A stretch of 64,000 bases of DNA, from positions 3,531,501 through 3,595,500 of the forward strand of contig NZ_CP039727.1 of NCBI RefSeq assembly GCF_005154805.1, in the 5' to 3' direction. Each line of letters begins with the position of its first letter. Position 1 is the stretch's first letter. Source of the stretch: Bacillus sp. S3 (GTDB taxonomy: Bacteria > Bacillota > Bacilli > Bacillales > Cytobacillaceae). This document shows, piece after piece, positions 51,204 through 61,249 of this stretch. The position numbers and the translations under genes were made by a program. The notes under the pieces were generated by a model. It searched no databases, was not told where the DNA came from, and saw only the letters and a program-made list of their open reading frames with translations.

Positions 51204-53003
51204 ATGACAGCAACTACATATTCAGAAGTCTGGAATCTTGATGTATTTTTTAAAGGTGGAAGTGAATCCGCAGAATTACAGGAACACCTTGTTCAAACCG
51301 AAGAATTGATCAAACATTTCGAAGCAAAAGTGAATAACTGGACACCAATTAATTCTCTGGAGGACGGCAAGTATTTGCAAGAATTACTTGCCGATTTGGA
51401 AAAATCCGCAAAAAAATTAATTCAAGCTGGAGCCTTTGCCGGCTGTTTACTAGCACAAAAGACTGAAGATAAAAAAGCATATATGCTAGACGCGAAAATA
51501 ACAAGCTTAAATGCCATTTTCCAGTCTGCACTTGGATCGTTAGACAACCTGCTGACCTCGATTAACGATGTGGTATGGCAGCAGTTAGTAGCTGCTGAAC
51601 CATTAAACGAACTTGCCTTCGTGTTAACGGAAAGCCGCGAAAAAGCGAAAGAGAAGCTGTCTAAGGAAGAGGAGGCCCTGATTAGTTCCCTTGAAGTGGA
51701 TGGCTATCACAGCTGGGGCCAGCTGTATGATTTAATTGTCAGCAAAATCAAAGTATCATTTACCGAAAACGGAGAAGAGAAACTCCTTTCTGTCGGCCAG
51801 GCCTTCAACAAATTTTCAAGCCCTGACCGCGAAATGCGCTCAAGCGTCTTCAAAAATTGGGAAAAGTCTTGGGAAGAGCAGGCAGATTTCCTTGCGAAAA
51901 CGTTAAACCATTTATCCGGTTTCCGTTTGAATGTCTATAAAAAAAGAGGCTGGGAAGATGTCTTAAAAGAACCGCTCAGCATCAATCGAATGAAAAAGGA
52001 AACATTGGATACTATGTGGGCAGTTATTTCGGAAAATAAACAGAAGCTTGTTCAATATTTAGAGCGGAAAGCAAAGCTCTTGGGACTTGAAAAGATAAGC
52101 TGGTTTGACTTAGAGGCACCATACGGGAAATCAGAAACAAAAGTTTCTTATCAAGAAGGAGCCGAATTTATTGAACGAAATTTTGCTTTGTTTGGTGAAA
52201 AAATGGCTTCATTTGCGAAAAATGCCTTTGAGGAACAATGGATTGAAGCAGAAGACCGCCCGGGAAAAGCTCCAGGAGGTTTCTGTACCGGGTTCCCTGA
52301 AAGTGAACAATCCCGCATCTTCATGACGTATTCCGGGACACCGTCAAATGTTTCAACACTTGCACATGAACTTGGGCATGCGTTTCATTCTTATGTAATG
52401 AGGGATATCCCATTTCTTAATTGCAATTATGCAATGAATGTAGCTGAAACGGCTTCCACTTTTGCAGAAATGATTGTGGCAGATGCTTCAGTCAAAAGCG
52501 CAAAGGATGAAGAAGAAAAACTTGTTCTTCTCGATGATAAAATTCAAAGAACCGTTGCCCTGCTTATGAATATTCATGCCCGTTTCTTGTTTGAAACCCG
52601 TTTTTATCAGGAAAGAAAACACGGAACAGTATCGGTAGAAAAATTGAATGAATTGATGCTAGAGGCACAAAAGGAAGCATACTGTGGTGCTTTAGAAGAA
52701 TATCATCCATTATTCTGGGCTTCCAAGCTGCATTTCTTTATAACGGGAGTTCCATTCTATAACTTCCCTTATACCTTTGGCTACCTGTTCTCTCTCGGTA
52801 TTTATGCTGAGGCGCTTGAGGAAGGGAAGGGATATGAAGAAAAGTATATTGCCTTATTACGAGACACTGCCTCTATGACGGTAGAAGAGCTTGCGCAGAA
52901 ACATTTACAGGTAGATCTGACGCAAAAAGACTTTTGGGAAAAAGCTGTTCACATCTGTCTCGATGATATTGACGAGTTCCTGGAGCTTACTGCGAATAAA
53001 TAG
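51204..53003 (+). CDS. pepF: oligoendopeptidase F (M3 family)
   Basis: Cytosolic zinc metallopeptidase that cleaves oligopeptides. The 599-residue protein has the HExxH motif in LAHELGHAFHS (near 389-399) with the third ligand glutamate in NVAETASTFAEM (near 413-424), and the M3 helical scaffold. AAAGGAGG precedes the ATG. Single gene with its own terminator. Confidence 0.95.
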   Translation: MTATTYSEVWNLDVFFKGGSESAELQEHLVQTEELIKHFEAKVNNWTPINSLEDGKYLQELLADLEKSAKKLIQAGAFAGCLLAQKTEDKKAYMLDAKITSLNAIFQSALGSLDNLLTSINDVVWQQLVAAEPLNELAFVLTESREKAKEKLSKEEEALISSLEVDGYHSWGQLYDLIVSKIKVSFTENGEEKLLSVGQAFNKFSSPDREMRSSVFKNWEKSWEEQADFLAKTLNHLSGFRLNVYKKRGWEDVLKEPLSINRMKKETLDTMWAVISENKQKLVQYLERKAKLLGLEKISWFDLEAPYGKSETKVSYQEGAEFIERNFALFGEKMASFAKNAFEEQWIEAEDRPGKAPGGFCTGFPESEQSRIFMTYSGTPSNVSTLAHELGHAFHSYVMRDIPFLNCNYAMNVAETASTFAEMIVADASVKSAKDEEEKLVLLDDKIQRTVALLMNIHARFLFETRFYQERKHGTVSVEKLNELMLEAQKEAYCGALEEYHPLFWASKLHFFITGVPFYNFPYTFGYLFSLGIYAEALEEGKGYEEKYIALLRDTASMTVEELAQKHLQVDLTQKDFWEKAVHICLDDIDEFLELTANK

Positions 53004-53017
53004 GTTTTATAACGAAA

Positions 53018-53056
53018 AGAGCATCGGTGGCTACCCCCGGTGCTCCTTCTTTTTAT
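53018..53056 (+). terminator. terminator after pepF
   Basis: GAGCATCGG / CCGGTGCTC (53020-53045, one G-T pair) followed by CTTCTTTTTATT. Confidence 0.75.
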
Positions 53057-53130
53057 TCGACACTTATTTCCGCTGAGATTACGCAGCCGATTGCTCCTGT
53101 AATAATTAACGCCATCACAACCATGAACAT
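53053..53130 (-). CDS. predicted 25-residue hydrophobic peptide
   Basis: The frame codes for a peptide that starts MFMVVMALIITGAIGCVISA and ends EISVE, a possible single membrane span. GGTGGAG three bases before the ATG is a good ribosome site. The pepF terminator is close to its end. I do not recognise a family; chance ORF remains possible. Confidence 0.4.
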   Translation of the reverse strand: MFMVVMALIITGAIGCVISAEISVE

Positions 53131-53239
53131 ATTCTCCACCCCTTAGATAGATCATGTATTTCTTACTTAAATTTATCATGTTTTCACAGTATCTATCTGA
53201 GGGAAAAATGAACATTTTGTTAACAAAGCTTCTATAGGA

Positions 53240-53302
53240 TTAACTACGATTTTTTTTCTTTGGTGTAAAAATTAACGATAATAATAATAAATGTAACGGC
53301 AT
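53240..53302 (-). CDS. predicted 20-residue peptide, YrzI-like N-terminus
   Basis: Codes for MPLHLLLLSLIFTPKKKNRS, a leucine-rich stretch followed by a basic tail. AGGAGGT precedes the ATG by seven bases. The pattern (MxLxxLxxxIxxxKK) resembles the first 15 residues of the three YrzI-type proteins just upstream, so it could be a truncated fourth copy or an independent small peptide. Confidence 0.38.
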   Translation of the reverse strand: MPLHLLLLSLIFTPKKKNRS

Positions 53303-53329
53303 ACTTGCTACCTCCTATTTTAGGTTCGG

Positions 53330-53392
53330 CTAGGTGGTATCCTTCATATCCCATAAACTAGCCCCTCGTCCCTGCATTAGAAAAAACATCAT
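53330..53392 (-). CDS. predicted 20-residue peptide
   Basis: Codes for MMFFLMQGRGASLWDMKDTT behind AAAGGTGG. Located between the 53240 ORF and the YrzI-type genes. No family recognised; support is only the ribosome site and its place in a series of tiny ORFs. Confidence 0.25.
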   Translation of the reverse strand: MMFFLMQGRGASLWDMKDTT

Positions 53393-53430
53393 CTCAAAAA
53401 CCACCTTTCTTCTCATGAATTTTTTACTGC

Positions 53431-53571
53431 TTACATAATCCGGTACATGGATGCTTGACGATCCTTGTTCTTTTCATAAAGCTTTTCAACCATTTCTTGA
53501 TGTGCAGCCTCTTCCAGGCTCATTTTTCGTTTATGAATGGTAATCGTTAAAAAGAAAATATTTAGCGTCAT
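53431..53571 (-). CDS. YrzI family small protein, copy 1
   Basis: A 46-residue protein starting MTLNIFFLTITIHKRKMSLE and ending near KDRQASMYRIM. The hydrophobic N-terminus followed by basic residues and a helical QEMVEKLYEKNKDRQ region is typical of YrzI-type sporulation-associated small proteins of the Bacillus group. GGAAGTG precedes the ATG. Last of three tandem copies; most diverged at its C-terminus. Confidence 0.8.
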   Translation of the reverse strand: MTLNIFFLTITIHKRKMSLEEAAHQEMVEKLYEKNKDRQASMYRIM

Positions 53572-53601
53572 TTTGATTCACTTCCTTTTTTTAAAGGATT
53601 T

Positions 53602-53742
53602 TCACATGAAATGATGCATGGAGATTTGACGGTCTTTTGTTTGATCATATAGTTTTTCAACCATTTCCTGGTGAACCGCTTCTTCAAGACTCACTTCTCG
53701 TTTTTTAAATGTAATCGAGAAAAATAAGATATTTAAGGTCAT
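53602..53742 (-). CDS. YrzI family small protein, copy 2
   Basis: A 46-residue paralogue starting MTLNILFFSITFKKREVSLE, with VHQEMVEKLYDQTKDRQ and the C-terminal ISMHHFM shared with copy 3. GGAAGTG precedes the ATG, and 30 bases separate it from copy 1. Function unknown. Confidence 0.8.
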   Translation of the reverse strand: MTLNILFFSITFKKREVSLEEAVHQEMVEKLYDQTKDRQISMHHFM

Positions 53743-53770
53743 TGGATTCACTTCCTTTTTTTATTTGTTA

Positions 53771-53911
53771 TTACATGAAATGATGCATAGAAATTTGCCG
53801 GTCTTTGTTTTGCTCATAAAGCTTTTCAACCATTTCCTGGTTTGCCGCCTGTTGAAGGCTCATGGTTCGTTTTTTAATCGTAATCGAGAAAAATAAAATA
53901 TTGAGGGTCAT
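53771..53911 (-). CDS. YrzI family small protein, copy 3
   Basis: First gene of the tandem set, 46 residues, starting MTLNILFFSITIKKRTMSLQ with NQEMVEKLYEQNKDRQ and ending ISMHHFM. AAAGGAGGTGG five bases before the ATG is the strongest ribosome site of the three. Intergenic distances (28-30 bases) and equal lengths indicate a triplication expressed as one transcript. Confidence 0.82.
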   Translation of the reverse strand: MTLNILFFSITIKKRTMSLQQAANQEMVEKLYEQNKDRQISMHHFM

Positions 53912-54002
53912 ACATACCACCTCCTTTAAAGTCTTTTTCTTTTTTAAATTCAGCAACATCTTCAAAATATGCAAAACATATCCATTTTGCGAGAAAAAAG
54001 GG

Positions 54003-54039
54003 CACAAAAAGGCCGCAGAAGAATAGGGTCCCTGCGGCT
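54003..54039 (-). terminator. terminator T2 downstream of the 31-residue ORF
   Basis: GCCGCAG / CTGCGGC (54012-54038) followed on the minus strand by CTTTTTGTG. Second of two terminators in tandem. Confidence 0.75.
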
Positions 54040-54053
54040 GGCATTTTTTAGAC

Positions 54054-54088
54054 ACAAAAATACCGCAAGGCGTCATTCTCCCTGCGGC
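54054..54088 (-). terminator. terminator T1 downstream of the 31-residue ORF
   Basis: CCGCAGG / CCTTGCGG (54063-54087) followed by TATTTTTG. It lies about 25 bases after the small ORF. Confidence 0.75.
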
Positions 54089-54112
54089 ATGGATATGTAT
54101 TGTAACAGTACG

Positions 54113-54208
54113 TTAAGCAATCCATTCCTGTCTGGTCGAATGCGTGATATTCAAATATACAGTTTTCGTGCCAACTACAGCTCCAGTGTTGATTGCCAAT
54201 AACATCAT
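54113..54208 (-). CDS. predicted 31-residue protein
   Basis: The frame starts MMLLAINTGAVVGTKTVYLN and ends TRQEWIA. AAAGGAGGTC nine bases upstream is a near-perfect ribosome site, and two terminators follow, so this is a self-contained unit. No family recognised. Base composition and the tight promoter-less layout do not distinguish a protein from a leader peptide. Confidence 0.5.
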   Translation of the reverse strand: MMLLAINTGAVVGTKTVYLNITHSTRQEWIA

Positions 54209-54361
54209 TTTCTTCGACCTCCTTTGGAATTTTTTACTTACTACGGTAATTATATCCACGGAACATCACTTTGTAAACCTTTTTTCTTAATTTATTTAAA
54301 ATTAATGAGAAAGCCCGGCTGAAGGTAAAAAAAATAAACGTCCCAAATGGTTAGGAATCGC

Positions 54362-54622
54362 TTATTTTTTCAAGAATGTATCATCATTGTCAGCCATTTC
54401 AGACAGCTTGATCTGACATTGTTTTGATTGAATAAACATAAGAATAGATACTGCTAAAAAGGACAAAGAGGAAAGAATCATCACATTTATATCCATTTCG
54501 CTTTTCGCATCTGATGGAATAATCACACCTAGATAGAAAAATATGCCGCAAGCCAATAAGACAGTTCCAAACCGTTTAAAATCCATCATTTTTTCATAAA
54601 GATTCTTCATTTCATGTTTCAC
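54362..54622 (-). CDS. yrhC: YrhC family membrane protein
   Basis: An 86-residue protein with two hydrophobic segments (about 19-34 and 45-63). It matches YrhC, encoded next to mccB in Bacillus. GTG start at 54622 with AGGTGG. Function unknown; position suggests a link with the methionine-to-cysteine genes, but the mccB terminator separates their transcripts. Confidence 0.82.
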   Translation of the reverse strand: MKHEMKNLYEKMMDFKRFGTVLLACGIFFYLGVIIPSDAKSEMDINVMILSSLSFLAVSILMFIQSKQCQIKLSEMADNDDTFLKK

Positions 54623-54724
54623 TGTTTACCACCTGCTTTTCTTAAAATCTACTAACCTACTTTATCACAGAATATCAGGAAAAAGAGGATGTAAATTATA
54701 GAAAAACACAATGTGCGAAACCAC

Positions 54725-54763
54725 ACAAAAAGAGGTCTGATCAACAGATCAAACCCCTCTTTC

Positions 54764-54764
<1 letters not shown>
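54725..54764 (-). terminator. intrinsic terminator after mccB
   Basis: AGAGG-T-GATC-type stem (54731-54760) with a 4-base loop and TTTTTGTG on the minus strand. Confidence 0.8.
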
Positions 54765-56822
<2,058 letters not shown>

Positions 56823-56843
56823 CTCTCCACCCCTATGTGCTAT

Positions 56844-57536
56844 TTAAAGCGCAGCCACCATTTTCATCACCAATGTAGCGGAATTCGTCGCTGCCTTATC
56901 AATAAATTGATCAAACGAGATTTCGGATTCTTTCCCGGCAATGTCAGAGAGGGAGCGGATAATCACAAAAGGAACCTCAAAGCGGTGGGCCACTTGTGCG
57001 ATTGCTGCTGCCTCCATTTCTACCGCTTGTAACTCCTCAAATTTCGAACGAACAAAATCGACGCGAATCGGGTCTTCCATAAAAGAATCGCCCGTCACAA
57101 TCAAGCCCTTCACAATTTGGAAATTCTCGAGTTCCTTCGCAGCAGCTTCTGCCACAGACATTAATTTTTCATCAGCAGTAAATGCAGCCGGAAGCTGCGG
57201 TACCTGACCGTATTCATAGCCAAAGGCTGTCACATCTACATCGTGATGGCGGACTTCAGTTGATATAACGGCATCACCTACATTCAGCGCAGGATTAAAG
57301 CCTCCAGCTGAACCAGTATTGATAATGTAATCCGGTTTATATTTCTCAAGCAGGATGGTGGTTGACATAGCAGCGTTAACCTTGCCAATCCCGGACCGTA
57401 GCAGGATCACATCTGCACCGTGCATTTTTCCAAATGTAAATTCACAGCCAGCGACTGTTTCTTGTGTTTGCTCTTCAATATTGTCTCGTAGTAGGGTAAC
57501 TTCTTCTTCCATTGCTCCGATAATTGCAATTTTCAT
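56844..57536 (-). CDS. mtnN: MTA/SAH nucleosidase MtnN
   Basis: Cleaves methylthioadenosine and S-adenosylhomocysteine, feeding homocysteine to MccA. The 230 residues have [11 protein letters not shown] at the start, the ribose-site [10 protein letters not shown], and the catalytic region ending [11 protein letters not shown] and IRSLSDIAG with the catalytic aspartate. First gene of the operon here; B. subtilis has yrrT before it, which is not present. Confidence 0.96.
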   Translation of the reverse strand: MKIAIIGAMEEEVTLLRDNIEEQTQETVAGCEFTFGKMHGADVILLRSGIGKVNAAMSTTILLEKYKPDYIINTGSAGGFNPALNVGDAVISTEVRHHDVDVTAFGYEYGQVPQLPAAFTADEKLMSVAEAAAKELENFQIVKGLIVTGDSFMEDPIRVDFVRSKFEELQAVEMEAAAIAQVAHRFEVPFVIIRSLSDIAGKESEISFDQFIDKAATNSATLVMKMVAAL

Positions 57537-57635
57537 TACGTAACCTCTTTCTTAATGTTCTCCACTAACATATTATTATCTTCTGCGGTTTCTTGCATCG
57601 TATCCGCAAACATTATTCTACCATTTTTTAAAAGC

Positions 57636-57660
57636 AGCTTGCTATTGGAAGACGCAAGCT
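57636..57660 (-). promoter_or_regulatory. leader hairpin of the mtnN operon
   Basis: AGCTTGC / GCAAGCT with an 11-base loop, followed on the minus strand by TGCTTTTAAAA. It lies 100 bases before mtnN, downstream of a possible CymR-like sequence ATAGGAATTATGTAT (57706-57692). Could be an attenuator; assignment tentative. Confidence 0.35.
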
Positions 57661-57821
57661 TTTTTCGCCTATAAAAGTGTTTCTGAAAATAATACATAAT
57701 TCCTATAAATATACTATGAATTAAACTGATATCATGTTATCAAACTTTATACTTTTCTTCAAATACATTGCCAATATGGAAAGTAATAACTAAAATAATC
57801 GTATAGAAGGGATTGATCCAA

Positions 57822-58025
57822 ATGAATTTTCAATTTGATTTAATCGAGGATAAAGTTGAATTTTTCGAGGCCGAAAACCTTAAAACACTGCAAAAAAAAA
57901 TTGAATCACAAATTGATGAGAATAGAGCTATTTTACTCTCTGTCCACTCCGTTTCCCACCAAATGCATGTTAACGAAAATGGACATACATATTTCTCAGC
58001 CGTAGTTCATTTTAAAAAGAAATAA
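57822..58025 (+). CDS. yrzA: YrzA family protein (DUF2536)
   Basis: A 67-residue protein starting MNFQFDLIEDKVEFFEAENL, with SVHSVSHQMHV and a C-terminal SAVVHF, matching YrzA. AGAAGGGA precedes the ATG at 57822; an in-frame TTG at 57813 is too close to it. Divergent from the mtnN operon. Function unknown. Confidence 0.85.
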   Translation: MNFQFDLIEDKVEFFEAENLKTLQKKIESQIDENRAILLSVHSVSHQMHVNENGHTYFSAVVHFKKK

Positions 58026-58057
58026 GGATGGAGCCATTATGTTGGCCCATCCTTATT
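58021..58057. terminator. bidirectional terminator yrzA / yrrS
   Basis: Perfect 11-bp stem AATAAGGATGG / CCATCCTTATT with a 15-base loop, overlapping the yrzA stop and serving convergent yrrS. Confidence 0.7.
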
Positions 58058-58060
58058 CTC

Positions 58061-58711
58061 TTATTGCTTGATGACTTTGGTCGGTTTCCAGCCTTGCCCG
58101 TCCACCCACTCGATAAAAACTTGAAATTTTTCCTTTGTGTCTTTTGCAGCGACAGTGCCTACGGAGGCATTCGTCTTAGATTGATCCCTGCCAAGCCAAT
58201 AGACAGTCATATTACCTTGATCTATCCCGGTAGCATATGAGATGGCATTAAGCATTTCATCCCAATCTACTCCGCTATATACAGGTGTGTGTTCTCCAGT
58301 TTGGACTGTGCCAACGGGTTTCCAAGACGGATTCTCGATGGTTTTGCCATCCTCAGAAACCACTGCCTGTGAATCATCCGCCTCTTCAGGTGCAGCGGTT
58401 TCCTCACTTTCTTGTTTGTCTTCCACATCTTTGTCGGAAGAACTGTCATTCTTTGCGGCTTTTTGCTCTTGTTTTTCCTTTTGCTCTTTACCTGCCGTGT
58501 CCTTCTGTTCTTTATCTACTGTTTTCGTTTGTTCTGTTTTTGGACTTTCCTTCTTTGGTGCGGCTTTGTCATTTCCTGATGCGAAAATATTGTATGCAAC
58601 AAAAATAATTAATAGCAGCACAATGACAATTAAACTATTTAAGACGAGATTCGTTTTTTTCCTTTTCGCGCGATAACCTGAACGCGAATTAGACTTAAAA
58701 TCATTACTCAA
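58061..58711 (-). CDS. yrrS: YrrS family protein (DUF1510)
   Basis: A 216-residue protein with an N-terminal membrane span (VLNSLIVIVLLLIIFVAYNI, about 23-42), a long low-complexity lysine/glutamate linker (about 50-115) and a C-terminal DUF1510 domain. It follows pbpI by 75 bases, and pbpI-yrrS is a forespore operon in B. subtilis. CGGAGGG fits the TTG at 58711; the frame is open to 58741. Molecular function unknown. Confidence 0.85.
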   Translation of the reverse strand: MSNDFKSNSRSGYRAKRKKTNLVLNSLIVIVLLLIIFVAYNIFASGNDKAAPKKESPKTEQTKTVDKEQKDTAGKEQKEKQEQKAAKNDSSSDKDVEDKQESEETAAPEEADDSQAVVSEDGKTIENPSWKPVGTVQTGEHTPVYSGVDWDEMLNAISYATGIDQGNMTVYWLGRDQSKTNASVGTVAAKDTKEKFQVFIEWVDGQGWKPTKVIKQ

Positions 58712-58786
58712 GTTTATCCCTCCGTAAAATAAGGCTCTCAATATTCTAACATGATTTCATAAGAACTTGAAGGAAAAACCATTTCA

Positions 58787-60547
58787 TCACTCTTGCTTAG
58801 AATCTCTTTCATACAGCATCTTAACCATATCAGCAAATAACAAGTTCACTCCGCCCTCCGAATCCAATACATCTAAATTCACGGTCACCAAGGCGTATTT
58901 AGGTTTTTGATAGGGAAAATATCCGGCAAACCATTTATTATGCAACTGCCTGCCATCGTCAAATTTCCCAGTTTCAGCGGTACCTGATTTTCCGGCCACC
59001 TCAAAGGGGAGATCTTTAAACCATCTTCCGGTGCCACTCGGGTTTAGCACCACTTCCCGAAGCAATTTTTGCAGTTTCATTGCCGTATAGGGAGAAATGG
59101 TGTCCCCCTTTAAGCTTTCTTCAGGAAAATCAACCATCGTCGTACCATTTTTATATTCGATCTTTGAAACGGCCCTTACCGCCTCTTTTTTACCTCCTCT
59201 GGCGATTGTAGCCATCATATTGGCGGCAGCTAAAGGAGTGACGCGGACTTCATGCTGGCCAATTCCAGACATGGCAGCAAAATTAGCATCCTTTCTAGCT
59301 TCATCAGACAAAAAGATTCTGCCCTGATCTTCATTTGTAAATTGTTTGAAGTTACTTGTATGGTAAATGTCTCCTTGCCAGCCTGTCGCACCGATCAGCG
59401 ACAATTTGCCCGCATACTCTTCTAATATGTGTGGATTCGTTTTTTGTAATTCCCTTGCCAGCTCGCCAAACGTTCGGTTACAGCTTCGAGCAAAACTATT
59501 TGTAAAATCCAACATCCCATAGTTGTATTTTAGTTCAGGTTTTCCGTTAATTTTTTTACTGCAGTCAAATAGACGCGTTGGGTTATCTAGATTTTGATCT
59601 ATTGCTGCAGCAGCAACAACCGTTTTAAAAACTGACCCGGCAATTTGCTGCTTCAACATCATATTTGTAATTCCTCCGCTGCCGTAGGGATCCTTTTTAT
59701 TAATTGTTGGCCGCGAAACCATCGCCAGCACGGAATTATTTTCAATATCAATGAGAACCAGACCTCCCTTTTTTACTTGATAACGGTCAACAAGGTTCTC
59801 CGCTTCTTGCTGGATACTTTTATCAAGGGTTGTCCGGATATTTACAGGATAAAAGGGATTTGCCGGATCAACATATTTAACGTTGATTCCGAATAACGGG
59901 CCGCCTGTCCCGTCCACATGATAAACAAGCTTTGATTTCCCTTCAGGAAGCAAAAATTCATCAAAGCTTTCCTCAAGGCCAGAGACACCTAGCAAGGTTT
60001 TCTCTGACAATTCTTTGTCAGGATACCGTTTTTTTAATTCCTTTGGATTTTCCCCAGTCAAGCCAATTAACTGTTCCGCAGGAATACTTGAACGTTCAAA
60101 CTTCTTTTCAATGGCAAACACTCCAGGTATTTTTAAAGCATTGATTTTTTCCATTTGCGACACAGTCAATTCAAAAGGCTGAGGGTCTCCATAAGCAAAC
60201 GGTTTTTTTGCCCCTTCTACAGCATTTTTCAGCACTTGAACCGGAATTCCGGAAATCTCTGAAACCTTCTCCGCCTCCCAATCCAGCTTTTTTAAAAAGG
60301 GAAAGAGGACAAGGACCGAAACCTTTTTATGTGTCAGCATGGTCCCATTTCGATCTAAAAAGTTACCTCTGCCATTATCAATTACCAATTCCTGCGTTCT
60401 TTGCTTCACACTTTCTTCAAGTAAATTAACATTATGCTTTGAGAAAGTTTTTGTCTCCATTAATTGAATTTGCATTAGCCGTACTAAAAGCAGTACCAAA
60501 CCGGTTATACAAATAAAAAGCCATCCAAGTGCCCGTCTTCTCCACAT
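58787..60547 (-). CDS. pbpI: class B penicillin-binding protein PbpI (PBP4b)
   Basis: Membrane-anchored peptidoglycan transpeptidase. The 586 residues have an N-terminal span (about 8-26), a PBP dimerisation domain, and a transpeptidase domain with SxxK in AGSVFKTVV (near 304-312), SxN as SCN and KSGT in AGKSGTAETG (near 522-531). Forespore-expressed in B. subtilis. Its GAGGTG ribosome site lies in the 3' arm of the upstream hairpin. Confidence 0.95.
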   Translation of the reverse strand: MWRRRALGWLFICITGLVLLLVRLMQIQLMETKTFSKHNVNLLEESVKQRTQELVIDNGRGNFLDRNGTMLTHKKVSVLVLFPFLKKLDWEAEKVSEISGIPVQVLKNAVEGAKKPFAYGDPQPFELTVSQMEKINALKIPGVFAIEKKFERSSIPAEQLIGLTGENPKELKKRYPDKELSEKTLLGVSGLEESFDEFLLPEGKSKLVYHVDGTGGPLFGINVKYVDPANPFYPVNIRTTLDKSIQQEAENLVDRYQVKKGGLVLIDIENNSVLAMVSRPTINKKDPYGSGGITNMMLKQQIAGSVFKTVVAAAAIDQNLDNPTRLFDCSKKINGKPELKYNYGMLDFTNSFARSCNRTFGELARELQKTNPHILEEYAGKLSLIGATGWQGDIYHTSNFKQFTNEDQGRIFLSDEARKDANFAAMSGIGQHEVRVTPLAAANMMATIARGGKKEAVRAVSKIEYKNGTTMVDFPEESLKGDTISPYTAMKLQKLLREVVLNPSGTGRWFKDLPFEVAGKSGTAETGKFDDGRQLHNKWFAGYFPYQKPKYALVTVNLDVLDSEGGVNLLFADMVKMLYERDSKQE

Positions 60548-60577
60548 AAAAACACCTCGTCAAAAGTTTTGACGAGG
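60548..60577 (-). terminator. terminator-like hairpin containing the pbpI ribosome site
   Basis: Palindrome CCTCGTCAAAA-c-TTTTGACGAGG (60577-60555, minus strand) followed by TGTTTTT and then the pbpI ATG at 60547. The 3' arm supplies GAGGTG, the pbpI ribosome site, while the structure looks like the terminator of greA. Confidence 0.72.
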
Positions 60578-60622
60578 ATTTTGAATTTCAAACCATATTC
60601 AAATGAATAGTTATAAAACCGA

Positions 60623-61099
60623 CTAATTTATGCTGACAATCCGGACGCTCATTTCACCGCCTGGAGTTTGAACGGAGACTTGGTCGCCCACCTTTTTACC
60701 TAAAAGGCTTTTAGCAATTGGCGAGTCGTTTGAAATTTTTCCTTCAAACGGATCTGCCTCGGCACTTCCAACAATTGAGTAAGTTTCTTCTTCTCCATCA
60801 GGAAGCTCAACAAATGTTACCGTGCTGCCTAATGAAACAGAATCGCCGGCCATTTCGCTTTCAGCGATAATTTTGGCATTGCGAATCATATTCTCTAATG
60901 TTGTAATTCGTCCTTCAACAAACGCCTGCTCTTCTTTCGCGGAATCGTATTCAGAGTTTTCTGATAAGTCTCCGAAACTTCTGGCAATTTTAATTCTTTC
61001 TACTACCTCTTTACGTTTTACTGACTTTAAATATTCCAGTTCTTGTTCAAGTTTGTCTTTACCTGCTTGTGTCATTGGGAATACTTTCTCTGCAGCCAA
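60623..61099 (-). CDS. greA: transcription elongation factor GreA
   Basis: Stimulates transcript cleavage by backtracked RNA polymerase. The 158 residues form an N-terminal coiled coil with the tip acidic residues in [17 protein letters not shown] (near 40-56) and a C-terminal FKBP-like domain. TTG start at 61099 with AAGGAGTGAGG; homologues start MAxEKVFPMT, so the longer frame to 61108 is wrong. Confidence 0.97.
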   Translation of the reverse strand: MAAEKVFPMTQAGKDKLEQELEYLKSVKRKEVVERIKIARSFGDLSENSEYDSAKEEQAFVEGRITTLENMIRNAKIIAESEMAGDSVSLGSTVTFVELPDGEEETYSIVGSAEADPFEGKISNDSPIAKSLLGKKVGDQVSVQTPGGEMSVRIVSIN

Positions 61100-61249
61100 A
61101 ACCCTCACTCCTTCTAGTCTTCACAATACCCCATTCGAATTGTGTATATACTGTATGTAGTTTGTTTGCCTATGCAAATACATAGGAGCGCGTCCTTATA
61201 TAGGGCGCGCAGGTTAAATATTTATTTTATCTTTTCTTTTGCTATTGTG

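Noticed and set aside
58242..58676. 144-codon cysteine/serine-rich plus-strand frame
   Set aside because: Antisense of the lysine/glutamate low-complexity linker of yrrS, which produces open frames by composition.
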